This document shows, one piece after another, positions 1 to 6,676 of a stretch of DNA of 29,117 bases. The stretch is from SFHK01 sp963618055 (GTDB lineage: Bacteria > Bacillota > Clostridia > Christensenellales > Aristaeellaceae). Below the pieces are notes generated by a model, which saw only the letters and a list, made by a program, of their open reading frames with translations, made no database searches and was not told the DNA's origin. Where the stretch lies: contig CAVERI010000029.1 of the NCBI GenBank assembly GCA_963618055.1, forward strand, positions 1 to 29,117, written 5' to 3'. Numbering within the stretch: the stretch's first letter is position 1; the number at the start of each line of letters is the position of its first letter. Position numbers and translations under genes: made by a program.

Positions 1-58
1 AAAAGAATCGAGAAGCTGTACGATTTTTGCCGGATTTCCCTTGTGAGCGAATTTTCGC

Positions 59-87
59 TTGCGTTTCCGGCGCGCGGATGGTACAAT
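59..87 (+). promoter_or_regulatory. Promoter of the isomerase-trmO pair
   Basis: A -35-like TTGCGT (59-64) and a -10 TACAAT (82-87) are separated by 17 bases. A TG one base before the -10 makes it an extended -10 promoter. It lies about 40 bases upstream of the ATG at 129. The first 58 bases show no recognisable gene end. Confidence 0.6.
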
Positions 88-128
88 ACAGTCAAACCCT
101 GAAAACGTATGGAAAGGAAGTTTTTCTC

Positions 129-983
129 ATGAAAATTGCAGTCAGCTCCTACAGCTTCAGTCAGGCCATGCGCGACGGCCGGATGACGATCATGGACGTA
201 ATTCCCAAGGCCAAGGAAATGGGCTATGAGGGCGTGGAAATCGTTCGCATCGGCTGGTCGGACGAGGAAATTCGCGAGCTGGCGCCGAAACTCAAGGCGC
301 AGAGCGAGGAATACGGCATGCCGATTATCGCCTACATGGTGGGCGCGGACTTCATTCGCAACGGTCTGGATACCGAGGTTGAGCGCCTGAAGCGCGAGGC
401 CGAGGTCGCCGCGCTGCTGGGCGCGCCGCGCATGCGCCACGATTCCACCGGCGGCCGCGACGCGAACGACAAGCCCGTAACCGTCGAGGAGGCGCTCCCG
501 ATCGTGGCCGAGGGCTATCGCCGCGTGACGGAATTTGCCGCGGGTCTGGGCGTGCATACGATGATTGAGAACCACGGCTATTTCTTTCAGGACGCGTGCC
601 GCGTGAAGAAGCTGATTGAAACCGTCAACCATCCGAACTTTGGCTGGCTGATGGATATGGGCAACTTCATGTGCGCCGACGAGAAGCCCGTCGAGTCCGT
701 GAAGGTCGCCGCACCCATGGCCGTGCACGCGCACGCCAAGGATTTCTTCCATAAGGAAAAGGGCGAATACGTGCCCAACGGTCAGGGCTGGTTCAGCACC
801 CGCGGCGGCAACGCGCTGCGCGGCACCATCATCGGCCACGGCGCGGTGAACGTGCCCGAGTGTCTGAAGACGCTGCGCGCGGCTGGCTACGACGGCTGGC
901 TGAGCGTGGAATTCGAGGGCATTGAGGACTGCATCACGTCGCTGGAGGCAGATCTCAAGAACCTGAAGGAAATGCTCGCGTAA
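129..983 (+). CDS. Sugar phosphate isomerase/epimerase (xylose isomerase-like TIM barrel)
   Basis: This is a 284-residue protein of the AP-endonuclease-2/xylose-isomerase-like TIM barrel family, which isomerises or epimerises sugars and sugar acids in the cytoplasm using a divalent metal. The barrel metal-site segments are visible as IENHGYFF, LMDMGNF, HAHAKDF and the terminal VEFEG, supplying Glu, Asp, His and Glu ligands. The ATG at 129 is preferred over an earlier in-frame ATG at 27. It has a GGAAAGGAAG ribosome site just upstream, it lies downstream of the promoter at 59-87, and homology begins there (MKIAVSSYSF). The stop is followed directly by the trmO start, so the two are probably cotranscribed. 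The substrate cannot be told from sequence; inositol-catabolism-type and hexulose epimerases share this fold. Confidence 0.85.
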   Translation: MKIAVSSYSFSQAMRDGRMTIMDVIPKAKEMGYEGVEIVRIGWSDEEIRELAPKLKAQSEEYGMPIIAYMVGADFIRNGLDTEVERLKREAEVAALLGAPRMRHDSTGGRDANDKPVTVEEALPIVAEGYRRVTEFAAGLGVHTMIENHGYFFQDACRVKKLIETVNHPNFGWLMDMGNFMCADEKPVESVKVAAPMAVHAHAKDFFHKEKGEYVPNGQGWFSTRGGNALRGTIIGHGAVNVPECLKTLRAAGYDGWLSVEFEGIEDCITSLEADLKNLKEMLA

Positions 984-1664
984 ATGGACGAGCTCAAGGT
1001 GATCGCCCGCCTTCGGTGCGATTTTCCGACGAAATTCGGCCTGCCCAGACAGAGCGGTCTGAACGGCGCGCTGAAGGGCAAAATCGTGTTCGAACCGGCG
1101 TACCGCAATCCGGACGCGGTTCGGGGCATCGAGACCTATTCGCATCTGTGGCTGATCTGGGGATTTTCCGTTCCCGAAAGGGAAAGCTGGTCGGCAACGG
1201 TGCGCCCGCCGCGGCTGGGCGGAAACGAGCGCGTGGGCGTGTTTGCGACCCGTTCGCCGTTCCGCCCCAACCCGCTGGGGCTTACGCTTGTGAAGCTGGA
1301 GGGCGTGGACAGGCGGGACGGCGCGTGCGCGCTGCTTGTGTCCGGCGCGGACATGATGGACGGTACGCCCATCTACGATATTAAGCCCTACCTGCCCTAT
1401 GCCGACAGCCGGCCGGACGCGCGCGGCGGCTTTGGCGAGCGGATGAAGGACTACCGCCTGCGCGTAGTTGCGGACGAAGCGCTGCTTTGCCCGATTCCGC
1501 CGGAAAAGCGCCCCGCGCTGCTTGCGGCGCTGGAGGGAGACCCTCGTCCGGCCTATCAGCACGACCCGTCGCGCGTGTACGGCTTTCTGTACGCGGGCTT
1601 CGACGTGCGCTTCACCGTGGACGAAGATACGCTTACCGTGGTGGAAATCCGCGAACAGATATAA
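984..1664 (+). CDS. trmO: tRNA (t6A37) N6-methyltransferase TrmO (TsaA/YaeB family)
   Basis: This 226-residue protein belongs to the UPF0066/TsaA family. These enzymes use S-adenosylmethionine to methylate N6-threonylcarbamoyladenosine at tRNA position 37. The family signature is clear: a beta-barrel N-terminal part with SHLWLIWGF, then the conserved loop RSPFRPNPLGLTLVKLEG, then DGTPIYDIKPYLPYAD. The C-terminal extension with the DPSRVYGF region matches the two-domain bacterial form. The ATG abuts the preceding stop (TAAATG), with an AAGGAA site inside the end of the upstream gene, so translation is probably coupled. A strong hairpin terminator follows at 1675-1707. Confidence 0.92.
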   Translation: MDELKVIARLRCDFPTKFGLPRQSGLNGALKGKIVFEPAYRNPDAVRGIETYSHLWLIWGFSVPERESWSATVRPPRLGGNERVGVFATRSPFRPNPLGLTLVKLEGVDRRDGACALLVSGADMMDGTPIYDIKPYLPYADSRPDARGGFGERMKDYRLRVVADEALLCPIPPEKRPALLAALEGDPRPAYQHDPSRVYGFLYAGFDVRFTVDEDTLTVVEIREQI

Positions 1665-1674
1665 GAATATGAAG

Positions 1675-1707
1675 AACGCGCTTCCGACCGGATCGGAGGC
1701 GCGTTTT
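1675..1707 (+). terminator. Intrinsic terminator after trmO
   Basis: A 13-base-pair stem with one G-T wobble (1675-1687 with 1693-1705) and a CCGGA loop ends in a TTTT run. The reverse strand gives only a weak TTCTTC run, so it may also help end the convergent GNAT transcript. Confidence 0.85.
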
Positions 1708-1791
1708 CCTGCAGAGTTTTCGCAGGGCGTATAGGGTTCGCACGCGCGGTTTCTGAACGCATACACCGCTGATATCGTGGAAGCCGTTTCC

Positions 1792-2316
1792 CTACAGGCG
1801 CTTGGAAAGATAGAGCACGAGATCGTCGTTGTTTTCGCAGAGCGCGTAGGGCTCGCATACGCGATCCTTATACCATGCGCCGCTGCCGTCGGGAATGTAG
1901 CCGCGCCTGACGTACATGCGCTGGGCGGAGCCGTAGCCGCTGTGCAGACCCACGCCGAGGTATACCGTGTCGGCATAGCGGGCGGCGACCGCTTCGGCGG
2001 CGTCCATCAGCCGGGAGCCAATGCCGCGCCCGCGGTATTTTTCCAGCACGCCGAAATCGACGATCTCCGGAAGTCCCTTCCCGCCGAACGCGCCGGTCTG
2101 CGCGTCGGGATACACGTTGATGTAGCCGGCCACACTGCCGTGAAAGTCCGCGGCCAGCGCGACGGCCCTTCCTTCGTCGCGGTCGCGCAGGCGCATGCGG
2201 TACTTCTCCGGACTCGCGCCCAGCCAGCCCTGCCGCACCTCTTCGAGGGCAATCGCCTCCGCGTCGGCCTCGCACAGGTCGCGAATGGTGATTTCGCCGT
2301 CCTTATAATAGATCAT
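1792..2316 (-). CDS. GNAT family N-acetyltransferase
   Basis: This 174-residue cytoplasmic protein has the GCN5-related acetyltransferase fold, which transfers an acetyl group from acetyl-CoA to an amine. The acetyl-CoA pyrophosphate loop (motif A) is visible at residues 90-104 (VLEKYRGRGIGSRLMD), preceded by a beta-4 strand containing EIVDFGV. A later segment with YVRRGY is typical of motif B. An AAGGAG ribosome site lies 7 bases before the ATG. Its promoter at 2344-2372 is close to consensus. It is convergent with trmO and divergent from the AraC-type gene. The substrate is unknown. Confidence 0.87.
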   Translation of the reverse strand: MIYYKDGEITIRDLCEADAEAIALEEVRQGWLGASPEKYRMRLRDRDEGRAVALAADFHGSVAGYINVYPDAQTGAFGGKGLPEIVDFGVLEKYRGRGIGSRLMDAAEAVAARYADTVYLGVGLHSGYGSAQRMYVRRGYIPDGSGAWYKDRVCEPYALCENNDDLVLYLSKRL

Positions 2317-2343
2317 GGGAAGGCTCCTTTCTTATGTTTTACG

Positions 2344-2372
2344 ATTATAGCATGCGCGCGCGGCGAAGTCAA
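2344..2372 (-). promoter_or_regulatory. Promoter of the GNAT gene
   Basis: On the reverse strand TTGACT (2372-2367), a 17-base spacer and a perfect TATAAT (2349-2344) lie about 28 bases before the start codon. This is a strong housekeeping-type promoter. Confidence 0.8.
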
Positions 2373-2386
2373 GAAACGGATTTTGC

Positions 2387-2415
2387 TTGCGTTCCGCGCG
2401 GTTTTGACGTATATT
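2387..2415 (+). promoter_or_regulatory. Candidate promoter of the AraC-type gene
   Basis: TTGCGT (2387-2392) and TATATT (2410-2415) are separated by 17 bases. They lie about 30 bases before the ATG at 2445, back to back with the GNAT promoter. Confidence 0.5.
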
Positions 2416-2444
2416 GATAGAAAGAATGCGGAGGTGACGCGCGG

Positions 2445-3337
2445 ATGGCGGAGCGGAGCAGCACGCGGTTTCGGGAAAACAGCAATGAGGAATGGCTGGA
2501 AAAGTTCACGCCGGAATTTCCCTATCAGAACACGCGGGCGCGCCTGAACCACATGGATGTGTTCTGGCACTGGCACGGCGCGGTGGAGCTGTTTTATATG
2601 GAAAGCGGCGCGCTGGAGTATTACACGCCGCAGGGGCGCACGTTTTTCCCGGAGGGCTCGGGCGGGCTGATCAATTCCGACGTGCTGCATCGAACGGCGC
2701 TGCAAAGCCGGGAGATGGAGACGGTGCAGCTGCTGCACCTGTTCGACGCGCCGCTGCTGGCGGATCATCCGGGCGGGCGAATCATGCGCCGCTACATTCT
2801 GCCGTTGATTTCCCCCTCGCGCCCGGAGGTGCTGGCGCTCTCCCCGGAGAATCCCGAGCATGCGGAGACGCTTGCAAAGCTGCGCGCGTCATTCGCGCTT
2901 TCGGAGGGTGAGCTTGGCTATGAGCTGAAGCTGCGCGAGGCGCTGACGGGCATATGGCTCGACCTGTTCTGCCTGTTCCCCGCGGAGATGGAGCGGCGGG
3001 GCGACGGGAATGAGACGCTCAAGCGGATGATGACCTACGTTCAGGAGCACTACGCCGAGCCGATTCGCATTCGGGATGTGGCGGCGGCCGGATTTGTAAG
3101 CGAAGGGAGTGCTATCGCGCGTTTCACAACGCGCTGCGTGCGTCTCCGCTGGAATACGTGACGGACGTTCGCCTGCGCCACGCGTGCGCGCGTCTCGCGA
3201 AGGGAAACGAGTCCGTGACGGGGATTGCACTCGCCTGCGGCTTCGGCAGCGCCAGCTTTTTCGGCAAGGTTTTCCGCGCGCGCTTTGGCGCGGCGCCGAC
3301 CGAGTATAGATGCAGTTGGCAGGATTCTACTATATAA
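2445..3337 (+). pseudogene. AraC-family transcriptional regulator, frameshifted in the DNA-binding domain
   Basis: The N-terminal half is a cupin-type sensor domain with HMDVFWHWHGAVELFYMESG and INSDVLHR, typical of AraC regulators that bind sugars or related ligands. The AraC helix-turn-helix domain starts near residue 200 (RIRDVAAAGFVSE). The frame then breaks at about 3104, and the original frame stops at 3161. Reading on in the frame containing 3107 restores a normal AraC C-terminus: ECYRAFHNALRASPLEYV, then GIALACGFGSASFFGKVF, ending at a stop at 3335-3337. The observed bases fit loss of one A from a GAAAGG codon pair. The intact protein would be about 297 residues. GGAGGTGA lies 7 bases before the ATG. 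As written, the product keeps its sensor domain but lacks most of its DNA-binding domain. Real decay and an assembly error cannot be told apart here. Confidence 0.85.
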
Positions 3338-3375
3338 CGGCGCGATAGGCATATCGATGAGAGCTTCGAATGCGG

Positions 3376-3398
3376 TAAAATGCCAGTGTAATGGCACT
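3376..3398 (+). promoter_or_regulatory. Possible promoter and small inverted repeat before the MATE gene
   Basis: TAAAAT (3376-3381) resembles a -10 box but has no convincing -35. An overlapping inverted repeat TGCCA-6-TGGCA (3381-3396) sits where transcription would begin and could be an operator. Weak evidence. Confidence 0.3.
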
Positions 3399-3424
3399 CT
3401 ACCCGTGATTCGGAGGGAAAGGAT

Positions 3425-4804
3425 ATGGCAAATCGCGATTTGACAAAGGGAGACGCTGGCAGAATCCTTCGAGCATACTGCCTGCCGATGTTTGGAAGCG
3501 TTTTCTTCCAGCAGATGTACAATCTGGCGGACAGCTTCACGGCGGGGCGGTTTATCGGCGAAGCCGCGCTGGCGGCGGTGGGAAACAGCTATGAGCTTAC
3601 GCTGATTTATCTGGCCTTCGCGCTCGGCTGCAGCACGGGCGCGTCTGTGGTTGCGGCCCGTTACTTTGGGGCAAAACGGTATACCCGAGTGAAAACCGCC
3701 ATTTTTACCGCGCTGATTGCCGCGGGCATCACCTGCGCCGCGTTGCTGCTGGCAGGAATGGCGTTTGCCGCGCCGCTTTTGAAGGCGATTCGAACGCCGA
3801 ATAACACGTTCGGGGATTCCATTACCTATTTAAAAATCTATACGGCCGCCCTACCGTTCGTCTTCTTCTATAATGTGACGAACGGAATTTTTTCCGCGCT
3901 GGGAGATTCAAAAACGCCGTTTCTGTTTCTCGTCGTTTCCTCCTGCGCCAACGTCGCGCTGGATATTCTGTTTGTGGCAAGACTGGATATGGGTGTATCC
4001 GGCGTGGGCTGGGCGACGTTTCTCTGTCAGGGCGCGGCCTGCGTGCCGGCTGCGATTGTACTGTTGAAGAAAATGAAAAAGCTCGAGACGGGTGTGGCTC
4101 CGGCGTTTGAACGAACGGTGCTGCGGGAATTTGTGCGCGTGGCGGTGCCCGGCGTGCTGCAGCAGGGCGTGGTCGCCGCCGGAAACATTGCGATTCAGGG
4201 CGTTGTCAACGCCTACGGCGCGGCGGTGATGGCGGGCTATTCCGCCGCCGTGAAGATGAACAACCTTGTGACGGCATGCTTTTCGACGATCGGCAGCGGC
4301 GTTTCGAATTTTACCGCGCAGAACCTTGGCGCAAGGCGGCCGGAACGTCTTCGCGGCGGGTTTCGCGCGTCCGTTCGGCTGGTGTGGACGATTGCGCTTA
4401 CGATGTGCCTGATTTACGAGCTGATACCGGGGCGGCTGGTGCGCTTTTTTCTGACGGACGCATCCGATGAAGCGCTGAAGACGGGCGTGGATTTTCTTCG
4501 CATCGCCGCGCCGTTTTATTTCGCTCCGGCGGTCAAAATCATGTGCGACGGCGTGCTGTGCGGCGCGGACAAAATGAAACACGTCGTGTTCACGATCTTT
4601 CTGGATCTGTCGCTGCGCGCGCTGGCTGCGGCGCTCTGCTCGGCGGTGTTCGGCACGGCGTTCAGCGTGTGGTTTGCGTGGCCGATTGGGTGGATTATCG
4701 CTGCGGCGGTGACGGGAATCCTGTTCCGGCAGGTGCTCTGGCGGCGTGCGGCGCGAGCTTCAAACGGGGAGCTGAACGAGAGCTTCGAAGGAAAGGAGGG
4801 ATGA
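3425..4804 (+). CDS. MATE family efflux transporter
   Basis: This 459-residue membrane protein has about twelve hydrophobic segments in two similar halves, as expected for multidrug and toxin extrusion transporters that export cationic drugs or metabolites using Na+ or H+ gradients. The N-terminus carries the family pattern LPMFGSVFFQQMYNLADSFTAG, followed by ALAAVGNSYELT. The second half contains VPGVLQQGVVAAGNIAIQG. Length is normal for the family. GGAGGG lies 8 bases before the ATG. The stop overlaps the start of the next gene by four bases (ATGA), so the two are likely translated together. The broken AraC gene upstream may once have controlled it. The substrate is unknown. Confidence 0.92.
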   Translation: MANRDLTKGDAGRILRAYCLPMFGSVFFQQMYNLADSFTAGRFIGEAALAAVGNSYELTLIYLAFALGCSTGASVVAARYFGAKRYTRVKTAIFTALIAAGITCAALLLAGMAFAAPLLKAIRTPNNTFGDSITYLKIYTAALPFVFFYNVTNGIFSALGDSKTPFLFLVVSSCANVALDILFVARLDMGVSGVGWATFLCQGAACVPAAIVLLKKMKKLETGVAPAFERTVLREFVRVAVPGVLQQGVVAAGNIAIQGVVNAYGAAVMAGYSAAVKMNNLVTACFSTIGSGVSNFTAQNLGARRPERLRGGFRASVRLVWTIALTMCLIYELIPGRLVRFFLTDASDEALKTGVDFLRIAAPFYFAPAVKIMCDGVLCGADKMKHVVFTIFLDLSLRALAAALCSAVFGTAFSVWFAWPIGWIIAAAVTGILFRQVLWRRAARASNGELNESFEGKEG

Positions 4805-5295
4805 AGATGAGCCGGTTTCAGATGAGCGCGCAGGAAAGGGAAGCGATTCGCGCGGCGGCGGGGGCGGCGAGGAATCCGAACGTGCGCCGCCGCCTGAACG
4901 TGCTGCTTATGCGCTGCGACGGATATACGGTGCGGGAAATCGCGGAATGCACGGGGCTGAAGGTCAGCAGCATCTTCAAAATGTGCCAGCGATACCGGGT
5001 GGAAGGGCTGGATACGTTTGCGGCGAACAGATACGGCGGAAACCACCGGGCGCTGACGGAGGAGCAGGAAAGGCGGATTCTGTCGCGCTTCGAAGAGGCG
5101 GCCGAGGCGGGCAAGCCGGTGCGGGTCATGGAAATCAAGGCGGCCTTCGATCAGGCGCGCGGTAGGGAGACGGGCTGCAGCTACATTTACATGCTTTTGA
5201 AGCGGCATGGCTGGCGGCGTGTCACGGAGGAATCAAGGTCCGCGAGGGTTAGCGCCGCGCGCTGGGTTCACGAAACGCCCTGCGCCCGCGGATGA
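4801..5295 (+). CDS. Orphan IS630-type helix-turn-helix protein (no transposase catalytic domain)
   Basis: This 164-residue protein resembles the N-terminal DNA-binding part of IS630/Tc1-type transposases. A first helix-turn-helix lies around residues 41-64 (GYTVREIAECTGLKVSSIFK). A GNHRALTEEQERRIL linker follows, then a second winged helix with CSYIYMLLKRHGWRR near 126-140. The DDE catalytic domain that should follow is absent, and the last 20 residues look random. The ATG at 4801 is chosen because GGAGGG directly precedes it and it overlaps the MATE stop as ATGA. It could be a remnant of a degraded insertion sequence or a domesticated regulator coexpressed with the exporter. No terminal inverted repeats or target duplication were seen. 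Confidence 0.7.
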   Translation: MKMSRFQMSAQEREAIRAAAGAARNPNVRRRLNVLLMRCDGYTVREIAECTGLKVSSIFKMCQRYRVEGLDTFAANRYGGNHRALTEEQERRILSRFEEAAEAGKPVRVMEIKAAFDQARGRETGCSYIYMLLKRHGWRRVTEESRSARVSAARWVHETPCARG

Positions 5296-5315
5296 CGCGC
5301 GGTCAATCGCATACG

Positions 5316-5352
5316 CACAAAAACGGCTCTGCCCGATCAGGGACGGAGCCGT
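5316..5352 (-). terminator. Intrinsic terminator of the deacetylase operon
   Basis: A stem with ACGGCTC (5323-5329) pairing with GAGCCGT (5346-5352), extended by inner GGG/CCC pairing, is followed on the reverse strand by TTTTTG. It lies 35 bases after the deacetylase stop. In the forward direction there is no T run, though the hairpin may also end the MATE/HTH transcript. Confidence 0.75.
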
Positions 5353-5386
5353 GCGATATTTTGGAATTTCCGCGAAGGAGTCGCGC

Positions 5387-6649
5387 CTACGGTTCGCCGT
5401 AGGTGTCCGTTTCGCGGGTGCTGACCGTCGCCTGCGGGGAGGCGGCGGTCGAGAGGACGGGGTTCGGGTTCACGGGCGCGGCATCGGAGAAGAGCAGCGC
5501 CTGCATTTCCGGCTCGGCGTTGTCGCTGATTTCCAGCCCGGCTGCCTTCTGAAAGGCCTGAACGCCTGCGCGCGTGGCGGAGCCGTAGTCGCCGTCGATG
5601 GCGCTGTCTGCCGGCATGTATTTCAGTTCAACCAGACGGCGCTGCAGGAATTTTACGGCATACAGCTTCATCTTCGGCTTGATCTGAACGTAATGGTCAT
5701 ACACATACGGCTCGGGCGAGGGCATGGGAACGCTGAGCGCGCTCGTCGTGAGCGGCGTGGTCTGGTTTTCCTCAAAGCCGAGGAGCTCGTTGAGCGTTAC
5801 CAGACGGTAGCCCTGACTTACGGCGTAGGGGATGAACTCGTTCAGCTTTTTGAGATCCTTGGCCGTGGTGTGGAACAGGAAAATGCTGCCGGGCTTCAGG
5901 TGCTTTTTGATGTCGCTGATGCTGGTGCTGGTGCCGCTGTAGCTCCAGCTTAAAATGCCCCTGTAGCCGAGCTTATCCAGATACCGGTGCGTGCGCGGAT
6001 CCGCTTCGCCGTTGCCGCCGGGCATGCGCAGGAAGTGCATCTGATAATCCACGCCCAGTATGTCGCTGACCAGCTGCTGCTGCTTGAAGATGGATTCGGC
6101 CATTTCCGTATCGCTCAGCATATACAGTTTGTCGTGCCCATAGGTGTGGTTCTCAATTTCGAAGCCCAGCTCGTAATAGGCGCGCCGGACGGTTTCCCGA
6201 TTCTCGTCGTTTTCCAGCATTGTGCCCACGGGGAAGAGCGTCAGCCTGGCGTTATAATCCTTGGCCAGCTGGCAGATTTTCTTCAGGTTCGCGGGCTGCG
6301 CAAGATCGTCCACCGTGATGGCGATAACCTTCTCCTTCGTATCCAGCTTCCGATAAACGGGCAGATAGCCGTCCACCGCATAGCTCTGCGCGGTGGGCGT
6401 AGGAGAGGGCGTGGGAACCGGCGTGGGCTCCTCGGTTGGCTCGGTGGTATCTGCGGGCACGGGCGTTTCGGCGGCGACGGGCGCGGTCTGCTGGCTGGTG
6501 ACGTCGGGCGTGCCGCGGCGGCTTGAGCAGCCGCGCGACAAAAGCACGACCATCACAATGATTTCAACGAGCAGCACCAGCGCCACGATGGCCGCGATTC
6601 GAGTGCGCTTTTGCGCGCGGCGACGGTATCTTTCATCCCGGTAAGACAT
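5387..6649 (-). CDS. Membrane-anchored polysaccharide deacetylase with C-terminal peptidoglycan-binding domain
   Basis: This 420-residue cell-surface enzyme begins with a basic segment and a single membrane anchor at about 17-38. A proline/threonine-rich wall-spanning linker follows at about 50-88. The carbohydrate esterase 4 (NodB) domain spans about 105-290. Its motifs are visible as TVDD with the catalytic and metal Asp pair (114-115), HTYGH with metal ligands H168 and H172, RMPGG (208-212) and FHTT with H260. A peptidoglycan-binding type 1 domain lies at about 328-388 (FLQRRLVELKYM, DGDYGSATRAGVQAFQKAAGL). Such enzymes remove N-acetyl groups from peptidoglycan or related glycans. GGAAG lies 7 bases before the ATG. 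It is 27 bases downstream of the DUF4965 gene with no terminator between them, so the two are probably cotranscribed. Confidence 0.9.
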   Translation of the reverse strand: MSYRDERYRRRAQKRTRIAAIVALVLLVEIIVMVVLLSRGCSSRRGTPDVTSQQTAPVAAETPVPADTTEPTEEPTPVPTPSPTPTAQSYAVDGYLPVYRKLDTKEKVIAITVDDLAQPANLKKICQLAKDYNARLTLFPVGTMLENDENRETVRRAYYELGFEIENHTYGHDKLYMLSDTEMAESIFKQQQLVSDILGVDYQMHFLRMPGGNGEADPRTHRYLDKLGYRGILSWSYSGTSTSISDIKKHLKPGSIFLFHTTAKDLKKLNEFIPYAVSQGYRLVTLNELLGFEENQTTPLTTSALSVPMPSPEPYVYDHYVQIKPKMKLYAVKFLQRRLVELKYMPADSAIDGDYGSATRAGVQAFQKAAGLEISDNAEPEMQALLFSDAAPVNPNPVLSTAASPQATVSTRETDTYGEP

Positions 6650-6676
6650 GGGAAGGCTTCCTTTCGTAGGGGGAGG

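Noticed and set aside
27..128. N-terminal extension of the isomerase to the ATG at 27
   Set aside because: The extension lies over the predicted promoter, lacks a ribosome site and does not look like the family. The ATG at 129 has a ribosome site.
1777..2547. Long forward-strand frame opposite the GNAT gene
   Set aside because: It is a shadow of a GC-rich gene on the other strand and has no ribosome site or recognisable domain.
4801..5352. Complete insertion sequence at the IS630-like gene
   Set aside because: No catalytic domain, terminal inverted repeats or target duplication. The hairpin at 5323-5352 is a terminator for the reverse-strand operon.
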